A stretch of DNA of 24,700 bases, from positions 1-24,700 of the IMG/VR virus record IMGVR_UViG_3300017989_006435; one strand, 5' to 3'. Made by a program: the position numbers and the translations under genes. The notes under the pieces are model-generated. The model did no database searches. It saw nothing but the letters and a program-made list of their open reading frames with translations, and was not told where the DNA came from. How positions within the stretch are numbered: the stretch's first letter is position 1; each line of letters starts with the position of its first letter. This DNA is from a virus. Below are positions 1 to 7,514 of the stretch, piece by piece.

Positions 1-876
1 TCATAATTTCCCCTCTTTCATTTTCTTGATCTTCTTAGCAAAGTCGGGATCATGACCAGATTTAAACGAGAGTTTTCGTCTCAAAGGTTGACGAACGAAG
101 ACGTCATAAGCCTTCTTCCAATTAAACTTAATCTTCTTGTCACGAACTCTTCGTTTTTGTCTTTCAGCAATAATCATGAAGAGCTCTAGTTCATCTTCCC
201 GACGTTTAATTTTTCTCGATAATCGGCGATACTCAGCAGGATCTTTGAGAACCTTCCTTGTATTTCGCCTTTTGATAAGACGATCAATTTCTTGCTGCAT
301 TTCTTTGATAAGCTTATTTCTTGTTGCTTTAGCCTTCTTCTTCTCTTGAGGGGAAGCTAATGAATCTGGATGTAGAACCATATCTGGTGCATCAAACCAT
401 TCATTGAGTTTTGGTCCAATAAAGATTTGAATTTTGTCTAATACTGGTTCGACAAAATCTTCTAAAACATGTTCCTCAACTTGATTCATAATCCAGAATT
501 TTGGTAGGACAAATGGAGAAACAATTGTGATTGCATTAGATTTATCAATATCATATAGGAGATGATCTAGATAATCCCATTTGTCGCTGGACGTCTTTTC
601 CTGTGTAATTTGCACAGAACCCATTTGAACCAGATCAACCACAACACCATCTGGTTCATTTTCCTCTTCTGATTCAGTGGTCCTATGATCAAAAGGGACA
701 AAATCAGTTTTGGTAAGATCAAAATCCGGAGATGTCCTGAATTGCTCTATGTGTCTTTTCTTTGCTTCCCAGTAGTCCCAACCTTCATCAGATTTGAAAT
801 ATAGGACAAACCGTTCAGCAAATTCGCCAGCATGGTCAGAATCCATGACGTCGAGTACTCGATTAATCAATCCCAT
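1..876 (-). CDS. Hypothetical protein, charged coiled-coil C-terminus
   Basis: About 291 residues; I do not recognise the family. The start is the ATG at 876-874, because an AAAGGAGG ribosome site lies 6-7 bases upstream (881-890); the longer GTG reading at 894 would place that site inside the gene. The N-terminal half is mixed and acidic. The last third (after about residue 190) is rich in Lys, Arg and Glu and looks helical or coiled-coil. No signal peptide or membrane segment is visible. The TGA stop is at the window edge (1-3), so the protein is complete. It is transcribed leftward, opposite to the main block. Confidence 0.75.
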   Translation of the reverse strand: MGLINRVLDVMDSDHAGEFAERFVLYFKSDEGWDYWEAKKRHIEQFRTSPDFDLTKTDFVPFDHRTTESEEENEPDGVVVDLVQMGSVQITQEKTSSDKWDYLDHLLYDIDKSNAITIVSPFVLPKFWIMNQVEEHVLEDFVEPVLDKIQIFIGPKLNEWFDAPDMVLHPDSLASPQEKKKAKATRNKLIKEMQQEIDRLIKRRNTRKVLKDPAEYRRLSRKIKRREDELELFMIIAERQKRRVRDKKIKFNWKKAYDVFVRQPLRRKLSFKSGHDPDFAKKIKKMKEGKL

Positions 877-919
877 CTTGAACCTCCTTTCCACAAATAC
901 AATTTTTTAGTTTTCTAGT

Positions 920-936
920 AAGTAATATATATAGAA
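920..936 (-). promoter_or_regulatory. Putative leftward promoter motif
   Basis: On the minus strand this reads TTCTATATATATTACTT. Almost the same string (TTCTATATATATTAATT) lies upstream of the other leftward gene at 1406-1422. Shared position and sequence suggest a phage promoter element. The surrounding AT-rich stretch (905-980) shows nothing else. Confidence 0.35.
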
Positions 937-1004
937 CCGAACTATATATATAAACTAATTATTTTATAAAATAATTTTCATTTTAACAACAAAAAATTTG
1001 ACCG

Positions 1005-1037
1005 AAAAATTGAGACTCGCGTAAGCAGAATCTCAAT
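1005..1037 (-). terminator. Intrinsic terminator of the 1064-1342 gene
   Basis: On the minus strand, ATTGAGATTC pairs with GAGTCTCAAT (10 bp, one G-U) around a 9-base loop, and TTTTT follows directly. It lies about 27 bases past the stop of the leftward gene. A second small hairpin (cgacct/aggtcg, 1041-1055) sits between the two. Confidence 0.65.
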
Positions 1038-1063
1038 CTTCGACCTATAAGGTCGCGAAATTG

Positions 1064-1342
1064 TTAGGCGTCGGTTTTCCCGAACGGACCGAACTTGTAA
1101 ACTGCACCACCGATACCGGCGAGAGCGACAGCACCAAAAGCTTTCCCGTGGTCTTTCACAAAACCAGGAGTAGCTTTGATACCACCCCACGTTCCTTTCA
1201 GGCCGCGCATGATGTAGCCGTCGCCCTTTTTGGTCTTTCTCTTTTTCTTTTTCTTGGCACCAGTCTTGGACTCGTTCTCCATCCTGGTCACTCGACGTTT
1301 GAGATTCTTGAGTTCCTTTTCCAGTTCTTTGTTCGTTGGCAT
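1064..1342 (-). CDS. Small basic protein, coiled-coil plus glycine-rich tail
   Basis: 92 residues from the ATG at 1342, chosen because AAAGGAGATG sits 7-8 bases upstream; an upstream ATG at 1381 has a poorer site. The N-terminus (PTNKELEKELKNLKRRV) is a short heptad-like coiled coil. A run of Lys/Arg follows (about residues 29-40). The C-terminal half is Gly/Ala-rich (AFGAVALAGIGGAVYKFGPF) and could lie at a membrane. Family unknown. It has its own terminator and is separate from the downstream leftward gene. Confidence 0.65.
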   Translation of the reverse strand: MPTNKELEKELKNLKRRVTRMENESKTGAKKKKKRKTKKGDGYIMRGLKGTWGGIKATPGFVKDHGKAFGAVALAGIGGAVYKFGPFGKTDA

Positions 1343-1405
1343 GATTACATCTCCTTTCGCGAGAGGATTATATTTGGGCATTGCAAACAATCACCCTTTA
1401 TTGAG

Positions 1406-1422
1406 AATTAATATATATAGAA
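1406..1422 (-). promoter_or_regulatory. Putative leftward promoter motif
   Basis: The minus strand reads TTCTATATATATTAATT, matching the motif at 920-936 in 15 of 17 positions or better. It lies 64 bases before the start of the 1064-1342 gene. Confidence 0.35.
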
Positions 1423-1467
1423 ATAGTTTCTATCCCAAATCTCGAATGAGTTCTTTTCTGTATGTAT

Positions 1468-1493
1468 AAGAACAAATAATAAATTAAACGTAT
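1468..1493 (+). promoter_or_regulatory. Putative rightward promoter motif AGAACAAATAATAAAT
   Basis: AAGAACAAATAATAAATT followed by AAACGTATG lies 21-45 bases before the ATG at 1514. A near copy with the same trailing ACGTATG occurs at 21393-21423 before a small gene, and shorter copies occur at 8772-8787 and 21749-21770. All four are intergenic and upstream of a gene or tRNA, which fits a phage promoter. Confidence 0.45.
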
Positions 1494-1513
1494 GATGAAA
1501 GGGGAATTTTAGA

Positions 1514-2065
1514 ATGTCTGAAGATTTGGTAATACTATTTAGCGGTGGTGCTGATAGTCGGTTAATGATAGAAATGGCTCTCAAAGCAGGGAAGAAACCT
1601 TATGGTGTTCTTGTTGATTATGGGCAACTTCATGCTCAAGAACTAGAGTCGGCTTCAGCACAATTGAATAAATTGCAGATTCCTCATCGAGTTGTGTCGA
1701 TTCAAAATCTTGGAGTTAATAGTGGGTTGACAGGAAGCGGGGAAAAAGGAATGTACGAAGGTGTGCACGAAATGCATGTGCCAGCAAGAAATATGATGTT
1801 TGTTGGGATTGCTACTTCAATTGCTGAAAGTATGGGGATTGACACAATTTGGTATGGGGCGGATTGGAGTGACTACTTGAACAAGTTTCCAGATTGTATG
1901 CAAGAATGGTTTGGACGAATGAATACAGTATTAGAGATTAATGGTCCGAATCCTATTAAACTAGAAGCCCCTATCTCTGGATTATCAAAAGAAATGGTTG
2001 TGGCTATTCTTAAAGGTTTAGGTGTATCAGAAGACGAAATTTTTAGCGGTTATGGTGAATTGTAA
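1514..2065 (+). CDS. QueC-like 7-cyano-7-deazaguanine synthase, C-terminal zinc site absent
   Basis: 183 residues. The adenine-nucleotide PP-loop motif SGGADS is at 10-15, VDYGQLHAQEL matches the QueC YGQ motif, HVPARNMMF matches VPgRN, and KFPDC matches YPDC. QueC converts 7-carboxy-7-deazaguanine to preQ0 with ATP and ammonia, feeding queuosine or 7-deazaguanine DNA modification. Bacterial QueC is about 230 residues and ends with a Cys cluster (SCY...CgxCxxC) that binds zinc; here the protein stops at IFSGYGEL without it. No downstream frame restores it. AAAGGGG precedes the ATG. The stop overlaps the next start by one base (TAATG). Alternative: another PP-loop ATPase with changed substrate. 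Confidence 0.8.
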   Translation: MSEDLVILFSGGADSRLMIEMALKAGKKPYGVLVDYGQLHAQELESASAQLNKLQIPHRVVSIQNLGVNSGLTGSGEKGMYEGVHEMHVPARNMMFVGIATSIAESMGIDTIWYGADWSDYLNKFPDCMQEWFGRMNTVLEINGPNPIKLEAPISGLSKEMVVAILKGLGVSEDEIFSGYGEL

Positions 2066-2598
2066 TGATTTACTGTAATACAACATCCAAACACAAAACA
2101 CATTTTTTAGCGGGTGTTGAGTTGGTAAAACGAGCAACAGAACAGTTTAATTTGTGTTCTGAAAACTGGCCGTATCCTTCCGGTTTGAGATTTGGTGATC
2201 CAACAGATAAATATTATGCTGAAATCTGGGTTAATGGGATGGATTGGCAGAGAAATCATTGGGTCATTGAAACAGTGAGTTTTGGTGAACCTAGAATTGG
2301 TCCTCTGATTGTTTTTGATGATCATTCCGAGGAACATATGTTCAACCAACACGATTTTGAAGAGTTGATTAATGCTTTGTTGTGGTGCAGAAGAGAAAAA
2401 TTTTTCGATAATGATCCAGATATGGGAAGATTCAATGATACAATATTTCCATTTCTCTGGTATCACACAGATCCAGTCACAAAACATCGAATATGGAAAG
2501 AGGGATGTCAGTTATTTCTATCAAAATATTCTTTTCAACACGCATCTCAACCAAAAGTGACGTTTTGGTTGAACCCTGAATATACATACGGAGGTTAA
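2065..2598 (+). CDS. Hypothetical protein
   Basis: 177 residues, no family recognised. The start overlaps the QueC-like stop by one base, so the two are probably translationally coupled. The protein is rich in aromatic residues (Trp, Phe, Tyr) with no membrane segment or signal peptide, suggesting a compact soluble fold. Its last codons contain GGAGG, which serves as the ribosome site of the next gene. Confidence 0.75.
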   Translation: MIYCNTTSKHKTHFLAGVELVKRATEQFNLCSENWPYPSGLRFGDPTDKYYAEIWVNGMDWQRNHWVIETVSFGEPRIGPLIVFDDHSEEHMFNQHDFEELINALLWCRREKFFDNDPDMGRFNDTIFPFLWYHTDPVTKHRIWKEGCQLFLSKYSFQHASQPKVTFWLNPEYTYGG

Positions 2599-2599
2599 A

Positions 2600-2929
2600 G
2601 TGAATTTTCAAGAATATCAGGTCGAATGTTTAAAAACGGCTGAATATCCCGATATTGGAAGTAATTTTGTTTATCCAACATTAGGACTAACTGGGGAGGC
2701 TGGGGAAGTTTCAGAAAAGATTAAAAAAGTCATACGCGACAATGGAGGTAAAGTCGACGGTGTGCGGAGGTTAGAGCTCAAGAAAGAATTGGGTGATGTA
2801 ATGTGGTATATTGCTATGTTAGCGACGGAACTTGACATTAACCTTAATGATATCGCTGAAACGAATATCAAGAAACTTAAAAGTCGAATAGAAAGGAATG
2901 TTATAAAGGGCGACGGAGATGATAGATAA
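2600..2929 (+). CDS. MazG-like nucleotide pyrophosphohydrolase
   Basis: 109 residues starting with GTG at 2600, 6 bases after GGAGG. The MazG fold signature is visible: GLTGEAGEVSEKIKK (acidic residues E33, E36, E39) and KKELGDVMWY (E63, D66), the Mg-binding residues of all-alpha NTP pyrophosphohydrolases. These enzymes hydrolyse (d)NTPs to (d)NMPs plus pyrophosphate. In phages they adjust nucleotide pools or remove unwanted dNTPs, and some target ppGpp. Single-domain length is usual for phage members. Its neighbours are other nucleotide enzymes. The substrate cannot be told from sequence. Confidence 0.88.
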   Translation: MNFQEYQVECLKTAEYPDIGSNFVYPTLGLTGEAGEVSEKIKKVIRDNGGKVDGVRRLELKKELGDVMWYIAMLATELDINLNDIAETNIKKLKSRIERNVIKGDGDDR

Positions 2930-3207
2930 TGGATCTGTTCACGTACCTTGATAAACATGCTTATGTTGGCTTTATTTTTATGTGTGTAGTAATTCCGGCT
3001 ATGGCTTGGCCGATAACAATTTTGATTAATAAGTTTTTTATTTTATGCAGTCGTGTTTTAAGAACAATCAACATTGCAACGCAAGGTTGGCCTCCTGAGT
3101 ATTTAGATGCTGATGGAGATCAGTGGCAACCCGAAGACGGAGATGATGTAGAATTTGAGTTAGAGGGTGACGAAGACGACGAAAGTGAGAAGAAGGATAA
3201 TGTTTGA
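2929..3207 (+). CDS. Small membrane protein with acidic tail
   Basis: 92 residues. One hydrophobic segment at about 12-40 (VGFIFMCVVIPAMAWPITI and following) is predicted to span the membrane. The C-terminal 40 residues are strongly acidic (many Asp/Glu) and probably cytoplasmic. The start overlaps the MazG stop by one base (TAATG). Function unknown. Confidence 0.6.
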   Translation: MDLFTYLDKHAYVGFIFMCVVIPAMAWPITILINKFFILCSRVLRTINIATQGWPPEYLDADGDQWQPEDGDDVEFELEGDEDDESEKKDNV

Positions 3208-3385
3208 AGAATTATTTTTTCTATTTAAAGAATATTTGTGGATATTTGCCGCAGTCGCGTGCGTAATGTTCAAATCAGATTGTGAAAAAAATAGAAGATT
3301 TCTTACAACACCATCGGATTATTTTGCTTGGGGTATTGCAACTGTTTTTATTATGCAGTTGTGTCAACGGATACCAATGGGGTGA
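3200..3385 (+). CDS. Small two-segment membrane protein
   Basis: 61 residues from ATG 3200, preceded by AGAAGGAT; it overlaps the previous gene by 8 bases. Hydrophobic stretches at about 6-22 and 44-55 suggest two membrane passes. A longer start at 3167 is possible but lies deep inside the previous gene. Function unknown. Confidence 0.5.
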   Translation: MFEELFFLFKEYLWIFAAVACVMFKSDCEKNRRFLTTPSDYFAWGIATVFIMQLCQRIPMG

Positions 3386-3389
3386 GTCT

Positions 3390-3668
3390 ATGACTGAAGA
3401 AAGAGATAAAAAATCTCTTGACGAGGACTTATCTTACGAAGTAAAAGTGCTGGTTGTGATTGCAGAAACGTTAATTGAAATTAGAGATGGGTTGAAAGAT
3501 ATGAGAAAAAAAGAAGAGATTTTGAGAAGCGCTAGTAATGATATTACAAAACCGACATATTTGTTTGCTGAATTATTAACTGACATACGAAACACATTAG
3601 TTAGTATTGACAAGAAACTTGGGGATTCGCCCAAGAAAAGAAATAAGAAAGGAAGTGGACCTAGATGA
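3390..3668 (+). CDS. Small helical charged protein
   Basis: 92 residues from ATG 3390, preceded by GGGGTGAG. Two amphipathic helices with heptad-like spacing (around 18-45 and 60-80) suggest a coiled coil. The tail is basic (KKRNKKGSGPR). An upstream GTG at 3282 would add a lipoprotein-like leader (FLLCSC) but lacks a ribosome site and overlaps the previous gene by 104 bases, so it was not used. The stop overlaps the dCMP deaminase start (ATGA). Confidence 0.55.
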   Translation: MTEERDKKSLDEDLSYEVKVLVVIAETLIEIRDGLKDMRKKEEILRSASNDITKPTYLFAELLTDIRNTLVSIDKKLGDSPKKRNKKGSGPR

Positions 3669-4207
3669 CTTGGGATGAATATTATTTAGAATTGTGTAAA
3701 ACAGTAGCGAAGAACACTAAATGTTTATCGCGTCAAATTGGCGCTATACTCGTCAGAGACAAGAGTATTGTTTCAACAGGATATAATGGTCCACCTCGTG
3801 GAGTTATGACATGTCAGGACCGTTGTAGGGAAGATCAGACACTTAAAGAATGTTTATGGGAACATAACATTGATCCTGAGAATGCTTATGTAATGAATCA
3901 ATGTCCAAGACAAATTCTTGGTTTTAAATCAGGAGAAGGTCTTGAATGGTGTGTTGCTGGACACGCTGAAAGAAATTGTTTGATTAATGCAGCGAGAGAA
4001 GGAGTCAAAACAAAAGGGACAATACTCTACTGTGACTGTGGAATTCCTTGTGGGGATTGTTATATTGAATTGATAAATGCAGGAATTGTTGAAATTGTAT
4101 GCACAAAGTTAACATATTATGATCACAAGTCAGAATACCTCCGCAACAACTCAAATATAAATGTTCGAGTTTTTGAACACTTAAAGTTAGAAGATGAAAA
4201 ATACTAA
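3665..4207 (+). CDS. Deoxycytidylate (dCMP) deaminase
   Basis: 180 residues. The zinc-dependent deaminase site is intact: H100-A-E102 (GHAERNCLINA) and P128-C129-G-D-C132. The N-terminal LSRQIGAILVRDKSIVSTGYNGPP is typical of the dCMP deaminase/ComEB family, and the inserted Cys-rich segment (about 50-80) matches the extra structural zinc site seen in phage dCMP deaminases. It turns dCMP into dUMP for dTMP synthesis. It overlaps the preceding gene by four bases and the downstream homing endonuclease by 14. Confidence 0.9.
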   Translation: MTWDEYYLELCKTVAKNTKCLSRQIGAILVRDKSIVSTGYNGPPRGVMTCQDRCREDQTLKECLWEHNIDPENAYVMNQCPRQILGFKSGEGLEWCVAGHAERNCLINAAREGVKTKGTILYCDCGIPCGDCYIELINAGIVEIVCTKLTYYDHKSEYLRNNSNINVRVFEHLKLEDEKY

Positions 4208-4931
4208 CGAACTTTCACTATGTGCATGTGGTTGCGGACATAAAGTATCTAAACCAGGTAATAAGTTTATCAATCATCATCATGTAAGATTGAATAATCC
4301 AATGAAACAACCTGATATTGCAGAAAAAGTTCGAATAAAAAATACAGGTAGACAAAAAACAAAAGAAGAGATTGAAAAAATAAGAAATTCTTGTATTGGA
4401 ATTAATAAAGGTCGTAATAACGGGATGTATGGTAAGAGGCCGCATACATATGGAAAATCTCTTTCAAAGAAGACAAGAAATAAGTTAAGTGAAGGTATGA
4501 AAGGTAGATTTTCTGGAGAGAAAAATCCAAGATATGGAATCAAATTGTCACCAACTATAAAACAGAAAATTAGTAAAGGTAATACTGGTAAAGTTAGAAC
4601 AGAAGAATTTAAACAAGCAGTTAGTAAAAGAATGTCAGGGAAAAATCATCCAAATTGGCGAGGTGGTTGTACTAAGGATGGTTATTGCGAGCAATGGAGA
4701 ACCAAAGAGTTAAAAGAATTTATAATGGAAAGAGATGGATATAAATGTATGAACCCGCAATGTAAATGTATTACAAACAGGTTATGTATTCATCATATTG
4801 ATTATAATAAAAAGAACTGTGAGCATACGAATTTAATTACCTTATGTTTTAGTTGTAATAGTATCGCTAATTTTCAAAGAGGGTGGTGGAAATCTTTTTA
4901 TAGGATTGTTTTTGAGAGAATTTATTCATAG
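4194..4931 (+). CDS. HNH homing endonuclease with NUMOD3-like repeats
   Basis: 245 residues. An N-terminal zinc-like motif (CACGCGHKV) is followed by several NUMOD3-type DNA-binding repeats (GKSLSKKTRNKLSEGMKG and GIKLSPTIKQKISKGNTG). The HNH nuclease core (residues about 176-225) has C185, C190, H200-H201-I-D, N214 and C218/C221. It is a free-standing selfish gene that cuts alleles lacking it. Its start lies 14 bases inside the dCMP deaminase gene, so insertion probably replaced the intergenic junction. It is AT-rich relative to its neighbours. Confidence 0.85.
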   Translation: MKNTNELSLCACGCGHKVSKPGNKFINHHHVRLNNPMKQPDIAEKVRIKNTGRQKTKEEIEKIRNSCIGINKGRNNGMYGKRPHTYGKSLSKKTRNKLSEGMKGRFSGEKNPRYGIKLSPTIKQKISKGNTGKVRTEEFKQAVSKRMSGKNHPNWRGGCTKDGYCEQWRTKELKEFIMERDGYKCMNPQCKCITNRLCIHHIDYNKKNCEHTNLITLCFSCNSIANFQRGWWKSFYRIVFERIYS

Positions 4932-4945
4932 AAAGGGAATCAAAA

Positions 4946-5131
4946 ATGTACACAAGAGATCATCGTGAAATACCAGACGATTTGGATTGGTTTGGAGTTT
5001 GGAAAGAATGGGTGAAAAAAGTTCGATTTTATGCGTTCGAGAAACCCCTTCCATTTATTGGTTGGATTATTGGGTTGTTATTTGGTTCAGTGATTTTCCT
5101 GAAAGTTTTTTATATCTTAATGATACTATAA
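4946..5131 (+). CDS. Small single-pass membrane protein
   Basis: 61 residues. GAAAGGGA precedes the ATG. The N-terminal half is polar and aromatic; residues about 36-60 (FIGWIIGLLFGSVIFLKVFY and following) form one membrane segment at the C-terminus. The stop overlaps the next start (TAATG). Function unknown. Confidence 0.55.
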   Translation: MYTRDHREIPDDLDWFGVWKEWVKKVRFYAFEKPLPFIGWIIGLLFGSVIFLKVFYILMIL

Positions 5132-5802
5132 TGTTACAAGAAATCCCATTACTAAAAGAGGATATGACTCCTGAGCATTTTGCATTATGTAAAAAAGCAA
5201 AGAAGGAATTCATAAAACAAATTGGTCCTCTTACTGACTTACCACTCGTGCGAGCAGTCCATAAGCAAGCTGACGAATATAATGATTTATGGTTAGAATT
5301 CAATGAGGTTGCATGTGGGTCAAGATGTGCAGCTTGTTGTCATCAGCTCGTGCCTTGTATAACTCTTGAAATGGAAAACATTGTGGCATACGTTTCTGGT
5401 ATGTCACGAAAAGGTCAAAGAACCCTTAAAAAGAAAGTAGGCAAAAAAGCTCTAAAATTTTACAAAAAAACAGAGCGGCTTTTTGAATCAGAAGAGAATT
5501 GGGATAAAGTTAGGAAGGGTATTGAAGAAGATAATTATGGAAACCCCTGCCCATTTTTAAACTCCAAGAAACGTTGTAGTATTTATCCAGTAAGACCAAT
5601 GATATGTCGAGCGGCAAGAAGCAGAATTAAGTGTGGTCAAGGGATAGAGCCTGAACCTGTTAGAATTGTGTCTGATTATGTAGCTCTGGAAATATTACAA
5701 GAAGAAGAGAAGAAGGTGCACACTGAAATGCAACTTGTTCCGTTGACTATGTGGCCTGCTAGTGCAGAATTTGGTGAATTTTTCATGGAAGGAATTTTAT
5801 GA
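5131..5802 (+). CDS. YkgJ-type zinc/iron-chelating Cys-cluster protein
   Basis: 223 residues from the ATG at 5131, coupled to the previous stop. The first Cys group is C62-x3-C66-x2-C69-C70, the second is PCPFL (C140), RCSIYPVRPMICR (C149, C159) and C168. This is the conserved metal-binding pattern of the YkgJ/UPF0153 family (PF03692), proposed to bind zinc or an iron cluster. The biochemical role of the family is not settled. Its place between nucleotide enzymes does not define the function. The stop overlaps the next start by ATGA. Confidence 0.75.
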   Translation: MLQEIPLLKEDMTPEHFALCKKAKKEFIKQIGPLTDLPLVRAVHKQADEYNDLWLEFNEVACGSRCAACCHQLVPCITLEMENIVAYVSGMSRKGQRTLKKKVGKKALKFYKKTERLFESEENWDKVRKGIEEDNYGNPCPFLNSKKRCSIYPVRPMICRAARSRIKCGQGIEPEPVRIVSDYVALEILQEEEKKVHTEMQLVPLTMWPASAEFGEFFMEGIL

Positions 5803-6341
5803 TGGAAACAAGAATGAGTAAGGATGAACCAGGGCAGAAATTTGATTACGGTAAACAACGATATGATTTAATACCAGGAGATTCTCTAGATCAATTAGCT
5901 AACGTCTATACTTATGGTGCTAGCAAATATGATGACAATAATTGGCGAAAGGGAATGTCGTGGAGTCGTTGTTTTGGTGCTATGATGCGACATGCTTGGA
6001 AATGGTGGAGGGGTGAAACATATGATGATGAAAGTGGATGCCATCATTTAGCAATGGCGGCTTGGTATTGTTTCTCATTAATGAATTATGAAAAAACACA
6101 TTCCGACAAGGATGATCGGGTTAAAGATTTGTTTGATCCAACAGTTGAGGCTGAGGATTTGGGTTTTGAGTTTGAAATCGAAGATATTGTGCTACCACCT
6201 GGCTCAGAACCTTTAGATGAAGAAAAACTGGAGCAAATAAAAGAAAGTGCTAAACGTCTTATGACATTTATTGAAACACAAGACAAAAAACACAAAGAAC
6301 AATCGTTTAAAGAAATTCGAAAAAGTAACGGACAACTGTAA
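5799..6341 (+). CDS. DUF5664-type dATP/dGTP diphosphohydrolase
   Basis: 180 residues. The N-terminal ~110 residues match the family pattern: RYDLIPGDSLDQLANVYTYG, ASKYDDNNWRKGMSW, AMMRHAWKWWRGE and ESGCHHLAMAAWY, an all-alpha MazG-related fold with His/Asp/Glu metal ligands. The family is annotated as dATP/dGTP diphosphohydrolase (recalled name). It would remove deoxypurine triphosphates or shape the pool. The C-terminal 70 residues are acidic and then coiled-coil. AAGGA lies 5-8 bases before the ATG at 5799; ATG 5802 is an alternative start. Substrate is not proven. Confidence 0.75.
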   Translation: MMETRMSKDEPGQKFDYGKQRYDLIPGDSLDQLANVYTYGASKYDDNNWRKGMSWSRCFGAMMRHAWKWWRGETYDDESGCHHLAMAAWYCFSLMNYEKTHSDKDDRVKDLFDPTVEAEDLGFEFEIEDIVLPPGSEPLDEEKLEQIKESAKRLMTFIETQDKKHKEQSFKEIRKSNGQL

Positions 6342-6352
6342 GGAGAAGAGCC

Positions 6353-6790
6353 ATGTTGAAAGTATATCTTGCGGGTAGCGTACATGAGAAAGAATATCGA
6401 GCTCAGGTTGCAAAAGATTATTCTGGTCGATTGAATATTTTCGACCCAATGAAAGAAATTGAACCTGATATTATTGAAATGGACCCAAATGATGTTGAAG
6501 ATTTGAAAGCTGTTATTTTTACACCAGAACAAAAGAAACAAATTGTAGAACAGGATAAAGAAGCTGTTGCTACATGTGATATTGTAGTTGCATATGTAAG
6601 GAAATTTTCAGCAGGGACCATCATGGAAGTCCTTCATGCTTGGAATCATCAAATACCAGTATATACTATTGTTGAGCCTGGTAGCCAAATTGAGCATGAT
6701 GTTTGGTTGACTTATCATACATCAAAACTCTTTTACGACATTGAATCATGTTTTGAACACATTATGTCGACTCTTGAATATGAAGAATAA
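6353..6790 (+). CDS. Nucleoside 2-deoxyribosyltransferase-like protein
   Basis: 145 residues, preceded by AAGGAGAAGAGCC. The start VYLAGSV, the D68 and CDIVVAYV (D76) segments and the SAGTIMEVLHAW motif with E92 fit the nucleoside 2-deoxyribosyltransferase/Rcl fold, where this Glu is the nucleophile on the deoxyribose. Members exchange bases between deoxyribosides or hydrolyse dNMPs to base plus deoxyribose phosphate. Last gene of the nucleotide block; a hairpin region follows. Could also be a non-catalytic relative. Confidence 0.7.
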   Translation: MLKVYLAGSVHEKEYRAQVAKDYSGRLNIFDPMKEIEPDIIEMDPNDVEDLKAVIFTPEQKKQIVEQDKEAVATCDIVVAYVRKFSAGTIMEVLHAWNHQIPVYTIVEPGSQIEHDVWLTYHTSKLFYDIESCFEHIMSTLEYEE

Positions 6791-6821
6791 CTATATATAT
6801 AATTTATTGAGAAGTCCCTTT

Positions 6822-6886
6822 GTCCAGCCTATTCTATTATGAATGGGTTGGACATATTGGGTTATTAATGAAACCTTTTTTGTTTA
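6822..6886 (+). terminator. Possible terminator: 13-bp stem-loop, then T-run
   Basis: 6822-6834 pairs with 6841-6853 (13 bp with two G-U) around the loop TATTAT. A weak ggtt/aacc stem (6860-6863/6872-6875) then runs into TTTTTTG. The T-run is not directly after the strong stem, so termination is only possible. It separates the nucleotide operon from the gene at 6901. An AT-rich ctatatatataat string at 6791-6803 may be a promoter for the same gene. Confidence 0.4.
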
Positions 6887-6900
6887 GAGGAGGAAAGTGA

Positions 6901-7503
6901 ATGGCTGGTCCAGAGAATTGTAAATGTGAGGTATGTAGCAAAGGAAACCCGGTTGTAACAGTAACTGATGTTGAGGGAATGACTCAGGAAGAGGATTTCA
7001 ATGAATTGTTTGAATCTGATGAAGAATTCATGCCGAATCCAAGAGTCATTGCTGAAAAATTGATTGGAGAACGACAGTTAGCTGGTAAGCGTATGGGCAT
7101 GAATGATGATGGGTGCAATACCAATCTCATTTCAAAGAATTATAGTCCTATGTTTATTCGAAAATTTAATGCAACTGCTGTAACAAATTGGCCGATGTAT
7201 ATATCAATGATTTGTGATGAAGATGTCAGTGATATTGATATGGTGGTCAATGGTGCATTGGATGCATACGAAGAAGCCGGTTTAATTGGAAATGATCTCC
7301 AAGCAATGCGAAACCTTACAGGCATCGTCTCTGAGACTCTATCAAGATACTATAACGCAAAGAAAAAGAACTGCGTCGAAGGAATTGCAATTACTCTATA
7401 TGTCGATAAAGCATATATACAGAGTCTGAGCGGTGATTTTATGAACCACGGACAGTGTCGAGCAGAGTATACAGCAGCTCTGAATATGATGACACAGATT
7501 TAG
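6901..7503 (+). CDS. Hypothetical protein
   Basis: 200 residues, with a strong GAGGAGGAAAG site before the ATG. A CKCEVC motif at residues 8-13 could bind metal. The middle (about 75-150) looks alpha-helical with conserved-looking NWPMYISMICDED. No membrane segment and no family recognised. It is the first gene after the likely terminator at 6822-6886 and ends 12 bases before the NADAR gene. Confidence 0.7.
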   Translation: MAGPENCKCEVCSKGNPVVTVTDVEGMTQEEDFNELFESDEEFMPNPRVIAEKLIGERQLAGKRMGMNDDGCNTNLISKNYSPMFIRKFNATAVTNWPMYISMICDEDVSDIDMVVNGALDAYEEAGLIGNDLQAMRNLTGIVSETLSRYYNAKKKNCVEGIAITLYVDKAYIQSLSGDFMNHGQCRAEYTAALNMMTQI

Positions 7504-7514
7504 GAGGGAATTCA

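Noticed and set aside
2107-2487. Antisense open frame opposite the 2065 gene
   Set aside because: No ribosome site and composition is the mirror of a clear rightward gene.
3282-3389. Longer start giving a lipoprotein-like leader (FLLCSC) to the 3390 gene
   Set aside because: GTG without ribosome site and a 104-base overlap with the previous gene; ATG 3390 has a good site.
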